From the NCBI RefSeq assembly GCF_026625785.1, contig NZ_CP113063.1, positions 1,550,001 through 1,614,000 on the forward strand: DNA of 64,000 nucleotides. The letters are read 5' to 3'. Positions within the stretch are counted from its first letter, which is position 1. Each line of letters starts with the position of its first letter. Below the pieces are notes generated by a model. That model was given only the letters and a program-made list of their open reading frames with translations. It was not told the origin of the DNA and did no database searches. This document shows, in pieces, positions 54,508-62,136 of this stretch. The translations under genes and the position numbers were made by a program. Source of the stretch: Gordonia sp. SL306 (GTDB taxonomy: Bacteria > Actinomycetota > Actinomycetes > Mycobacteriales > Mycobacteriaceae).

Positions 54508-55667
54508 GACGCCGCCACCCGCGCGGTGGGTGCCGCACCGAACGGCACCGCCGAACGCCCGACGACCGGTGCGGGATGTTCCCAGAGGCCGCGCCGGGTG
54601 AGTTCGGGGAGAACGCCTTCGCCGAACCAGTACGACTCCTCGAGATGCGGGTAGCCGGAGAGCACGAACTCCTCGATACCGACCTCGCGATAGGCCTCGA
54701 TCAGGTCGGCGATCTCGGTGAAGGATCCGACCATCGCGGTACCGGCGCCGCCGCGAACCAGGCCGATCCCCGCCCAGAGGTTCGGATAGATCTCCAGACC
54801 GTCTTTCGACCCCTTGTTGAGTGCGAGCATCCGCTGTTGACCCTCCGAAGCCGAACGCTTCAGCCCCGATTGGATGCGCGCGACCTCCTCGTCGGAGATG
54901 TGCCGGAGCAGCCGATCGGCTTCGGTCCACGCGTCGTCGGAGGTCTCTCGCGCGATCGTGTGCAGGCGGATGCCGAAGGTGAGTTCCCGCCCCTGCTCGG
55001 CAGCCGCCTTACGCACCCGATCGAGCTTTTCCGCGACCGCTTCCGGGGGCTCACCCCAGGTGAGGTAGACGTCGGCATGCTTCGCGGCGACGGCGATACC
55101 GGCCGGTGACGACCCCCCGAAGTAGATCTTCGGCAGCGGGTCCGGGATCTGGGCGAGCGTGGCGTCGGCGACCGACAGGTACTCACCCTCGAAATCGACC
55201 GTCTCACCAGTCCACAGCCGGCGGACGATCTCGAGGAATTCGTCGGCGCGGGCATACCGCTGTTCCTTGTCGAGGAAGTCGCCGAACATCTGCTGCTCGT
55301 GGTCCTCGCCACCGGTCACCACGTTCAGGAGAAGCCTTCCGCCGGAAAGATTCTGGAAGGTACCGGCCATCTGCGCCGCCAGAAACGGCGCGACGACACC
55401 CGGCCGGAAGGCGACCAGGAACTTGAGACGCTCCGACAGACTGCTGATCATCGCGGTCGAGATCCATGCGTCCTCACACCAGGCACCGGTCGGCGTCAGC
55501 GCCGCCTCGAATCCGAGTTGTTCCGCGCTACGGGCGATCTGACCCAGATACGGCACCGAGGCCGGCCGGCCCGCGGAGCCTGCCGACACCCCGTGGCCAC
55601 CGCCGACCACGTTGCGGCCGTCACCTCCGTTGGTCGGCAGGAACCAGTGAAACGTCAATGCACTCAT
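54504..55667 (-). CDS. LLM-class flavin monooxygenase (SsuD/SfnG-like)
   Basis: A 387-residue luciferase-like TIM-barrel monooxygenase: TFHWFLPTNGGDGR, GFEAALTPTGAWCEDAWIST, LKFLVAFRPGVVAPFLAAQMAGTFQNLSGGRLLLNVVTGGE, KIYFGGSSPAG, and GSFTEIADLIEAYREVGIEEFVLSGYPHLEE. These match alkanesulfonate and sulfone (FMNH2-dependent) monooxygenases that release sulfite. Start 55667 has a GAAGAGAACGAAG stretch upstream. It follows the SfnB-like gene by 58 bp. Confidence 0.88.
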   Translation of the reverse strand: MSALTFHWFLPTNGGDGRNVVGGGHGVSAGSAGRPASVPYLGQIARSAEQLGFEAALTPTGAWCEDAWISTAMISSLSERLKFLVAFRPGVVAPFLAAQMAGTFQNLSGGRLLLNVVTGGEDHEQQMFGDFLDKEQRYARADEFLEIVRRLWTGETVDFEGEYLSVADATLAQIPDPLPKIYFGGSSPAGIAVAAKHADVYLTWGEPPEAVAEKLDRVRKAAAEQGRELTFGIRLHTIARETSDDAWTEADRLLRHISDEEVARIQSGLKRSASEGQQRMLALNKGSKDGLEIYPNLWAGIGLVRGGAGTAMVGSFTEIADLIEAYREVGIEEFVLSGYPHLEESYWFGEGVLPELTRRGLWEHPAPVVGRSAVPFGAAPTARVAAS

Positions 55668-55725
55668 GTACTTCGTTCTCTTCCTTCGTCTCTCGTGCGG
55701 TGTCGGAATTCGTGGTGCGGCCCGG

Positions 55726-56919
55726 TCAGAGTTGACCGGTGCGGGGCGGGAGAATGCCCTCGGCCGCCCAGCGGCCGAGGTGCTGCACCTTCCACGCCGC
55801 CGGGTCGTGCAGTGTGTGGGTGCGGGCGTTGCGCCAATGCCGATCCAGCGACTCCTTGGCCACCGCGGAACGGGTACCGGCGACCTCGAACAGGCGGCTC
55901 GCCACATCGACGGAGGTCTTGGTGGTGGAAGCGCGGGCCGCCGCGACGGCGAGGGTGGCGGCCGCGGCGGTTGTCTCGTCGAGATCCGCGTCGGCTCGGT
56001 CGACGGCGCGGCCCGCCTCGGCGAGCAGGGCCTCGGCACCGCGAACCGCGAGCTCCATCTCGCCGAAGGCATGCACCACCAGCGGATCGTCGGCGGCGCG
56101 CGCGACGCCGGCGTCGGGGTGGGGCCTGCTCTTGGTGGTCACGAACTCCGCGGCATCCTCGAGCGCGGCTCGCGCGATGCCCGCGTCGATCGCGGCGTGG
56201 AGCAACTGGGCGAACGCGCCGTAGGTGGTCGGACCCGTGAAGGTGGCCGAGAAGTCGGTGATCAGGTCGTCGGTGACCACCACGTCGGTCAAACGCACCG
56301 TCCCGCTCGCGGTGGTCCGCTGGCCGAGGGCCTCCCAGTCGTCGACGACCTCGACGCCGTCGGCATCACGCCGGACCCAGGCGACGTGCAGCGGACCGTC
56401 CTCGCCGAGGTGCGCGAGCGTCGGGATCCAGTCGGCGAACAGCGCCCCGGTGCAATAGAACTTCGTCCCGTTCAGACGCCAGACACCGTCGTCGCCGGGA
56501 TCCGGCCGGAGCGTGGTGGTGTAGTCGCGGATGTGTCTGGTGCCGCGCTCGGACTGCGCGTTACCCAGGGTCTTGCCCGCCAGCACCTCGGGAAGGATCC
56601 GCGCCTGCTGCTCCGGGCTGCCCTGCAGCAGCAGCTGGTTGATGAACACGAAGTGGCTGTGCGGGATCTGTCCGATGTTGGGGTCGCCCGTGGAGATGAG
56701 ACGGATCACCTCGGCGACCGTGCTCGCGGGCAGCCCCGCACCACCGAATCGGTCGGGAACCGTGATCGCCGACAAACCACTCGCGGCCAGCTTCGCAACC
56801 TGCTCGAACGGCAGGATCTTCGACCGGTCGCGTTCGGCAGCGCCCTTCGCGAACTCGGCGCCGAGTTCGGCCGCGATGGCGATGGCCTCATGGGCGCCGA
56901 GGACGGGGACCTCGTGCAT
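55726..56919 (-). CDS. SfnB-family acyl-CoA-dehydrogenase-like monooxygenase for sulfur acquisition
   Basis: A 397-residue protein of the DszC/SfnB branch: LPFEQVAKLAASGLSAITVPDRFGGAGL, GNAQSERGTRHIRDYTTTL, and the C-terminal VDVASRLFEVAGTRSAVAKESLDRHWRNARTHTLHDP. The family includes enzymes that oxidise sulfur compounds (dibenzothiophene, dimethylsulfone) with reduced flavin from a partner. It is the first gene of the four-gene sulfur operon. Confidence 0.85.
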   Translation of the reverse strand: MHEVPVLGAHEAIAIAAELGAEFAKGAAERDRSKILPFEQVAKLAASGLSAITVPDRFGGAGLPASTVAEVIRLISTGDPNIGQIPHSHFVFINQLLLQGSPEQQARILPEVLAGKTLGNAQSERGTRHIRDYTTTLRPDPGDDGVWRLNGTKFYCTGALFADWIPTLAHLGEDGPLHVAWVRRDADGVEVVDDWEALGQRTTASGTVRLTDVVVTDDLITDFSATFTGPTTYGAFAQLLHAAIDAGIARAALEDAAEFVTTKSRPHPDAGVARAADDPLVVHAFGEMELAVRGAEALLAEAGRAVDRADADLDETTAAAATLAVAAARASTTKTSVDVASRLFEVAGTRSAVAKESLDRHWRNARTHTLHDPAAWKVQHLGRWAAEGILPPRTGQL

Positions 56920-57246
56920 GTCTCACTCCTCGCTCGTCCGGGCACCGCAGTTCGTGGCCACATCCAACGGTTCGGCGGCGACCATTCGTCAACCCTCACA
57001 TCAAACGCCGGTCGGACGGCCCTGGCCACACTTTCTCGCCGGCTGGGCCAAAGGTTCCCCGTCCGATCACTTGCGGGTGAATAGCACGGCCAACCGTTGC
57101 CAGATACGAGTCACCGGGCATTCTTGCGGCGAGTAGGAGGTGTTACCTTCGATACTGATACCCCACAGGGGTATCAGTATTCGCTGCCACCCGCCGACGC
57201 AGCAAATACTCGTCTTGTACACAACAAACAAGAAGGAGGACCGACA
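56920..57246. other. Divergent intergenic region between sulfur operon and AhpD-like gene
   Basis: A 327-bp gap without genes. It should hold the promoters of the leftward sulfur operon and of the rightward AhpD-like gene. The only structures I see are the perfect palindrome at 57152-57180 and a strong ribosome site (AAGGAGG) at 57233-57239. Confidence 0.6.
57152..57180. promoter_or_regulatory. Perfect palindrome resembling a CsoR/CstR-family operator
   Basis: ATACTGATACCCC and its exact complement flank ACA, 29 bp in total. The core ATACCCC-N3-GGGGTAT resembles operators of the CsoR/CstR copper and persulfide sensors. It lies 66 bp upstream of the AhpD-like start and near the likely promoter. 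A transcription attenuator hairpin is an alternative, since it would form a strong stem in the RNA. Confidence 0.6.
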
Positions 57247-57576
57247 TTGCACTCTCACAACGAGGAAGCAAGGTTCATGGCCGACATCAAGGAAGCCGCG
57301 CCGGAGATGGTCTCCGCCTTCTTCGGGTTCGACAAAGCTGTGTTCGACAAGAACACCGGAACCCTGGACCTGGCCACCCGTGAGCTGATCGCGGTTGGGG
57401 TTGCGGTGACCACACAGTGCCCGTACTGCATCGAAGACCACGCCAAACGCGCGGTCAAGGCCGGCGCCACCAAGGCCGCCGTCGCCGAAGCCGTCATGGT
57501 CGCCGCAGCCCTTCGCGCCGGTGGCGGCGTCACGCATGGATGGAAGGCGATGAAGAGCATCGCAGACGGCGAGTGA
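57247..57576 (+). CDS. AhpD-like carboxymuconolactone-decarboxylase-family protein
   Basis: A 109-residue AhpD-fold protein with the redox motif CPYCIEDH (Cys58, Cys61, His65), ending AAALRAGGGVTHGWKAMKSIADGE. These are thiol-active peroxidase partners or disulfide reductases. I chose TTG 57247 because AAGGAGG is seven bases upstream; ATG at 57277 gives a version ten residues shorter. The upstream palindrome suggests control by a CsoR/CstR-type sensor, so a copper, sulfide or peroxide response is plausible. Confidence 0.82.
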   Translation: MHSHNEEARFMADIKEAAPEMVSAFFGFDKAVFDKNTGTLDLATRELIAVGVAVTTQCPYCIEDHAKRAVKAGATKAAVAEAVMVAAALRAGGGVTHGWKAMKSIADGE

Positions 57577-57670
57577 CGTCGTGGAAGATCTCGACGCGCG
57601 ATCATCGTCCGTCGAACCGAGCGCCTGGCACCGACGTCGTCGATGACCCACGCGTACCCTGGCGCACGTC

Positions 57671-58552
57671 ATGGGCTACTCGTTCGCACGCGTCACAGCT
57701 GCCGCCGACCTGAATCCCCGCCTCCGTCGAATCCACTTCGAGGTGCCCGACCTCGAACAACTCGGGCTGCCCGGGATCGCGGACGAAGCGGTCGGGATCT
57801 ACTTCCCTCGAGACGGTGAGTCGGCTCCGCCGCCGATGCAACTCCGAGAGGGTGTGTGGGCATATCACGACGTCGAGCCGATCCCCGACGCCCGCAACTA
57901 TTCAGTTCGAGCGATCGATCCCGAGAACCGTTCGATGACTGTCGATTTCGTGGTCCACTCACACGGTCCCGCCACGGCGTGGGCACAGCATGCGGAGCCG
58001 GGGCACGAGGTGGCGATGTCACACGCGCGCGGCTGGTATCGACCGCAGGCAGCCGCCGGATGGCACCTCCTCGTGGCCGACCTGGCAGGCCTGCCGGCGT
58101 TGGCCCGCATCCTGGAGGAGTACCGCGGCGCGGCCACGGTGACCGCGCTCGTCGAGGTCGCCGCCGACGACGACCTCGCCTACCTCGACGGGTGTTCGAC
58201 GGGTGCCGAGATCGTTCCCCTGGTCGGCAGCGGAAACGGGCTGGGCCCCAGCGTCCTCGGCGATTCGATCCGTCGCCTCGATCTTCCCGCGGGGACCGGC
58301 TACTGCTGGTTCGCCGGCGAAGCGGCCCAGTCACGGGTTGCGCGAAAGTACTTCCGCCAGGAGCACCGTTGGCCGCGAGAGAGCTACGACATCATCGGCT
58401 ACTGGCGTGCGGAGGGTGAGCGGTGGGCCCGACGCTATGCCGAGCACGGTGACGCGCTCTTTGCGATCTATCAGCGCGCCATCGCCCGGGGCAAGGGTGA
58501 GAAGGCTGCCGCCGAGGAGTTCGACGAAGCGCTCGAGCGCGCCGGCCTCTGA
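57671..58552 (+). CDS. Siderophore-interacting protein (FAD-dependent ferric reductase)
   Basis: A 293-residue protein with the FAD-binding N-terminal barrel (RNYSVRAIDPENRSMTVDFVVH) and the SIP C-terminal NAD(P)H domain (WHLLVADLAGLPALARILEE, CWFAGEAAQSRVARKYFRQEHRW). It releases iron from ferric siderophores by reduction. No siderophore synthesis or uptake genes are in the window. ATG 57671; weak ribosome site. Confidence 0.88.
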   Translation: MGYSFARVTAAADLNPRLRRIHFEVPDLEQLGLPGIADEAVGIYFPRDGESAPPPMQLREGVWAYHDVEPIPDARNYSVRAIDPENRSMTVDFVVHSHGPATAWAQHAEPGHEVAMSHARGWYRPQAAAGWHLLVADLAGLPALARILEEYRGAATVTALVEVAADDDLAYLDGCSTGAEIVPLVGSGNGLGPSVLGDSIRRLDLPAGTGYCWFAGEAAQSRVARKYFRQEHRWPRESYDIIGYWRAEGERWARRYAEHGDALFAIYQRAIARGKGEKAAAEEFDEALERAGL

Positions 58553-58587
58553 GGCACCGACCCCTCCGGGGTGCGGGGCAACCTCAG
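58549..58587. terminator. Bidirectional hairpin at convergent stops
   Basis: CTGAGG (58549-58554) and CCTCAG (58582-58587) close an inner CCCC-TCC-GGGG stem. It covers the last codons of both convergent genes and can end both transcripts. Confidence 0.6.
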
Positions 58588-59006
58588 GCGGTGGCCTGGT
58601 CGTTGTCCTTCATCGAGCCCCACCCGTGCCAGCGTTCGATCTCGACGACCGCCGTCGTGCGGGGCCGTACCCGATCGGGATATGGACCGCCCGCGTAATG
58701 ACGGGAGATCCGGTCGATGTCGGTGAGGCCGTCGTCGTCGCGGAACTCGATCACGCGGCCGAGCAGCGTGATGTGCGTGTACCAGGTCTCCTCGTCCAGC
58801 ACCGTGAGGGTGACCCGGGGATCACGACGCAGGTGGTCGAGACGCACCCGGCCGTTGTCCATGCTCAGCAGCAGGCGGTCGCCGTCGAGCAGATACCAGG
58901 TGGCCGCCGAGACCGGCCCGCCGTCGGAACGCAGAGTCGCCATCACACAGGGATTGGGCTTGGCGAGAAGCTCTCTCGCAGCCTCGGGAAGCGGTGGTAG
59001 GGACAT
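58584..59006 (-). CDS. PPOX-class F420/FMN-dependent oxidoreductase
   Basis: A 140-residue split-barrel protein: ELLAKPNPCVMATLRSDGGPVSAATWYLLDGDRLLLSM, VRLDHLRRDPRVTLTVLDEE, and YAGGPYPDRVRPRTTAVVEIERWHGWG. Typical of the Rv-type F420-binding subgroup that reduces quinones or other small molecules. It begins one base after the DJ-1-like gene stop, on the same strand. Confidence 0.85.
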   Translation of the reverse strand: MSLPPLPEAARELLAKPNPCVMATLRSDGGPVSAATWYLLDGDRLLLSMDNGRVRLDHLRRDPRVTLTVLDEETWYTHITLLGRVIEFRDDDGLTDIDRISRHYAGGPYPDRVRPRTTAVVEIERWHGWGSMKDNDQATA

Positions 59007-59714
59007 CTAGTCGGCCTTTCCCAATCGATCGACGAGGGCGCGCGCGAGCGGGCCCGAGGACGCCGGATTCTGTCCGGTCAGCAGATTGCGGTCGGTCTCG
59101 ATGTGCGGCGCCCACGGTTCCCCGGTGACCACCTTCAATCCCGCATCGGTGAGACGATCCTGGAGCAGCCACGGCGCCTTGGCCGCCAGCCCGCCCTGTT
59201 CTTCCTCGGCATTGGTGAAGCCGGTGACCGTGTGACCGACGAAGGTGTTCTTGCCGGCACCGTCGGTCGCCGAGAGCAGGGCCGCCGGTCCATGACAGAC
59301 GATGGCGACGGGACGGTCGGCGCCGTTGACCGCGGTGAGGATCCTCCCGGCCTCCGGGTCGACGGCCAGATCCTCCATCGGACCGTGCCCGCCGGGCACG
59401 AAGACGGCGTCGTAGTCGTCGACCACCACGTCGGACAAGGCGATCGGGTTCTGGAACTCGGGAGCACTCTCGACGACGTCGCGGATATGGGCGGCCGCCT
59501 CGGCCGAGCCCGCGCGCTCGGCGGTCAGACTTCCTTCGTCCACCGGCGGCCGTACGCCACCCGGGGTCGCGACGGTGACCGCGTAACCTGCGTCTTTGAG
59601 GATCTCCAGGGGTGCGACGGCCTCCTCGGCCCAGAACCCGGTCGCGTGTTTCGTCCCATCGTTGAGGGTCCAGTGATCCGATCCGGTCATCACGAACAAC
59701 ACTGTGCGTGACAT
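59007..59714 (-). CDS. DJ-1/PfpI-family protein (Hsp31/HchA-like)
   Basis: A 235-residue class I glutamine-amidotransferase-fold protein with nucleophile Cys140 in VAIVCHGPAAL and an acidic residue in FVPGGHGPMEDL. HchA-like members act as glyoxalase III or deglycases and chaperones under carbonyl stress. It is followed immediately by the F420/FMN protein, and the two may form a small detoxification operon. Confidence 0.85.
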   Translation of the reverse strand: MSRTVLFVMTGSDHWTLNDGTKHATGFWAEEAVAPLEILKDAGYAVTVATPGGVRPPVDEGSLTAERAGSAEAAAHIRDVVESAPEFQNPIALSDVVVDDYDAVFVPGGHGPMEDLAVDPEAGRILTAVNGADRPVAIVCHGPAALLSATDGAGKNTFVGHTVTGFTNAEEEQGGLAAKAPWLLQDRLTDAGLKVVTGEPWAPHIETDRNLLTGQNPASSGPLARALVDRLGKAD

Positions 59715-59879
59715 GTCGACCTCCTCAGTCGTTCGGCTCGTCCATTCGAGCGCATTCGTCGGTCCGAGTACAGCGCCCCCTCATCGCCAACGTACCCATG
59801 TTCCGGTCATTTCGTGCGAGGTGCCGGTGACTCGGTCGGCTCGGGCGTTCGGTCGTGGCGTGAGCGTTCCGGGCAACGT

Positions 59880-60713
59880 TCACGCCCCCGTCTCGACCGG
59901 CCGCTCCGGGTCGGACGACCACTGCGACCACGAGCCGGGGAACAGGGCGCCGGTGAGGCCGGCGATCTCCAGTGCGGCGATCTCGTGGGCCGCGTTCACA
60001 CCTGACCCGCAATAGGCGATCACGTCGGTGTCGACACCGACGCCCAAGGCCGAGAAGCGTTCTCGAAGGACATCTGCAGGCAGGAACGTCCCGTCGGAGC
60101 TCACGTTGGCCGCGGTCGGCGCGCTGATCGCGCCGGGGATGTGACCTGCGCGCGGGTCCATGGGCTCGACCTCACCCCGAAACCTCTCTGCCGCACGGGC
60201 ATCCAGCACCTGCGCGTCCGATCCGGCGACGTCGTCGATGTCGGCAGTCGGCAGATGGCCGCCGGTCAGAGTGACCGAGCCGGTACGCGGCGTCGCATCG
60301 CCCGACGACACCCGGAGCCCGGCCGTCCGCCATGCGCCCAGCCCGCCGTCGAGCATGCGTACGTCGGTCAGGCCTGCCCAGCGCAACAGCCACCAGGCCC
60401 TGGCCGAGGCGAGATTGCCGATGTCGTCGTAGACCACCACCGAGGATCCGTTGTCGATGCCCCATCGGCGCGCGGCCGCCTGGAGATCCGCGATGCCGGG
60501 GAGCGGATGCCGACCGCGTTCGGGCGCCGCCGGCGCGGCGAGCTCGGCGTCGAGGTCGACGAACACTGCACCCGGGATGTGCCCTTCCCGGTAGTGGTCG
60601 TGGCCGCGGCTGTCGCCGAGTTGCCATCGCACATCGAGGATCACCGGCGGGTGATCGGAGAGCATCGCCTCCGGGAGCTCGTCGGCGCTGATCAATATCG
60701 GAGTCGTCGGCAT
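59880..60713 (-). CDS. Thiosulfate sulfurtransferase (tandem rhodanese)
   Basis: A 277-residue two-domain rhodanese: inactive N-terminal domain (about 1-140, VILDVRWQLGDSRGHDHYREGHIPGAVF) and catalytic domain with active Cys235 in AYCGSGVNA. The loop CGSGVNA is of the thiosulfate/mercaptopyruvate type. It transfers sulfane sulfur to cyanide or thiols. ATG at 60713 is the start used; ATG at 60725 (MIGSMPTT) is four codons upstream and also plausible. Confidence 0.87.
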   Translation of the reverse strand: MPTTPILISADELPEAMLSDHPPVILDVRWQLGDSRGHDHYREGHIPGAVFVDLDAELAAPAAPERGRHPLPGIADLQAAARRWGIDNGSSVVVYDDIGNLASARAWWLLRWAGLTDVRMLDGGLGAWRTAGLRVSSGDATPRTGSVTLTGGHLPTADIDDVAGSDAQVLDARAAERFRGEVEPMDPRAGHIPGAISAPTAANVSSDGTFLPADVLRERFSALGVGVDTDVIAYCGSGVNAAHEIAALEIAGLTGALFPGSWSQWSSDPERPVETGA

Positions 60714-60846
60714 GCTCCCGATCATGCCTGCCCCACCGAACGAGGACGACCGCGGCGGGAACAATCCACCGGCCCGTAACATCAAACCCGTGAGCGGCCA
60801 CCGACTGGTGGCGGCACCGCACTCACACTCGATCGGAGGTCATGAC

Positions 60847-61266
60847 ATGCAGGAGGAGCCGTCGATCCTGGCTTCACTCGGCATCGACCCCGCCGCCACG
60901 TCACCCGAGCCCCCCGACGGGGTCTGGGAGGCCGCACTCCAGGCCGCGTTCGACCCCGACGCGGTCGCCGACCCCGACACCGTGCCCGACATGGACGACA
61001 CGCCGCCACCGGACGACGAGGACGACATCGTCGTGGTGGACGACCATCCGCACGCCGACGACCACGGCACGGCCCATACCGACATCGATCACACCAGCAC
61101 CGACCACACCGGCACCGGCCTTGTGACGGATTCGGATGTCGACGACGCCGCGCTCGATCAGCCGAATCCCGACAGCAGCGAGCACCACGAGCCCGACCAC
61201 GGCGACATCGACCATGGCGACATCGATCACGGCGACCAGGGCCACGACGGCCACCACGACATCTGA
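60847..61266 (+). CDS. Asp/His-rich small protein ahead of an ECF sigma factor
   Basis: A 139-residue acidic protein with no recognised fold. The N-terminal part (MQEEPSILASLGIDPAATS and VWEAALQAAFDPD) looks ordered. From about residue 45 on it is very rich in Asp, and the last 25 residues repeat DHGDIDHG with many His residues, as in metal-binding tails. GGAGG seven bases upstream fixes the ATG at 60847. It ends 19 bp before the sigma factor, so the two are co-transcribed. It may regulate or buffer metal for the sigma factor; this is a guess. Confidence 0.7.
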   Translation: MQEEPSILASLGIDPAATSPEPPDGVWEAALQAAFDPDAVADPDTVPDMDDTPPPDDEDDIVVVDDHPHADDHGTAHTDIDHTSTDHTGTGLVTDSDVDDAALDQPNPDSSEHHEPDHGDIDHGDIDHGDQGHDGHHDI

Positions 61267-61285
61267 ACTTCGGTTGGGGGAGTTG

Positions 61286-61840
61286 ATGGACGAAGCGGTG
61301 CTGCTGATGCAGGCACGCGAGGGTGATCAGCATGCTTTCGCGCAGCTCGTCGCCGCCCACCGCACCCATGTCTGGGCGGTGTGCCTCAACATCTGCGGAA
61401 ATCAGCACGACGCCGAGGACGCGCTGCAGAACACCCTCGTCGCGGCATGGCAGAACCTGCACAAGTTCCGGGGCGAGGCCCGCTTCTCCACCTGGGTGCA
61501 CCGCATCGCGGCCAACAACGCACTGACCGTGGTACGCCGCCGCAAGAACAACACCCAGATCACCGACTTCACCGATCCCGAACAACCGATCCAACTCGTC
61601 GACGACGACGGCGGATCGAGCTTCGATGAGCGTCTCGCGGTGCGCGATGCCGTTCGTGATGCACTCGCCCGGCTCCCCGATGATTTTCGTGAGGCCGTGG
61701 TCCTGCGCGAATTCGGCGACCTGACCTACGCCGACATCGCCGCCCACCAGGGCGTGGGCGTCCAGACCGTCAAATCGCGGCTGAACCGGGCCAGGACACA
61801 GCTCGCGGAGATCCTCCGCGATCAGATCAGCACGTCGTAG
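61286..61840 (+). CDS. ECF-type RNA polymerase sigma factor
   Basis: A 184-residue sigma factor: region 2 (HAFAQLVAAHRTHVWAVCLNICGNQHDAEDALQNTLVAAW, ARFSTWVHRIAANNAL) and region 4 (LARLPDDFREAVVLREFGDLTYADIAAHQGVGVQTVKSRLNRARTQLAEIL). SigM-like. ATG 61286, with GGGGGAG close upstream. The Asp/His-rich gene precedes it. No classical zinc anti-sigma factor gene follows. Confidence 0.87.
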   Translation: MDEAVLLMQAREGDQHAFAQLVAAHRTHVWAVCLNICGNQHDAEDALQNTLVAAWQNLHKFRGEARFSTWVHRIAANNALTVVRRRKNNTQITDFTDPEQPIQLVDDDGGSSFDERLAVRDAVRDALARLPDDFREAVVLREFGDLTYADIAAHQGVGVQTVKSRLNRARTQLAEILRDQISTS

Positions 61841-61961
61841 CAGACCGCCGTACTGGCGCATTTCCGGTATTGCCCACAGTTGAGCGCTTGGCTACTCTTG
61901 CGCCGTTGTGATCGTCCCCGGCACCGTGCCGCGGACGACATCCCATCGTCGAAGGAAACCC

Positions 61962-62063
61962 ATGACTGAGCCGGTCCAGGAACCCACCCGCCTCCAGAAG
62001 ATGTTGACCGCGTTGGCCATCAAGGCCTACCAACTCAAGGAGAAGATCAAGCCGAGTCGGTGA
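61962..62063 (+). CDS. Short basic ORF, 33 residues
   Basis: An ORF beginning MTEPVQEPTRLQKML and ending KEKIKPSR, with a ribosome site GAAGGAAA five bases upstream and a strong terminator seven bases after the stop. The sequence is a likely amphipathic helix, basic overall. The tight packaging of ribosome site, ORF and terminator argues that it is translated. I do not recognise it. Confidence 0.6.
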   Translation: MTEPVQEPTRLQKMLTALAIKAYQLKEKIKPSR

Positions 62064-62069
62064 TGACCG

Positions 62070-62101
62070 GAGGGTCTCGGCGTGCTCACGCCGAGACCCT
62101 C
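62070..62101 (+). terminator. Strong terminator hairpin after the 33-residue ORF
   Basis: GAGGGTCTCGGCGTG and its exact complement form a 15-bp stem with a 2-base loop. It closes the transcript of the short ORF and could also serve the convergent lipoprotein gene. Confidence 0.85.
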
Positions 62102-62136
62102 GTCGCCACCGCTCGGCACCAGGCGAGCGGGCCTGC

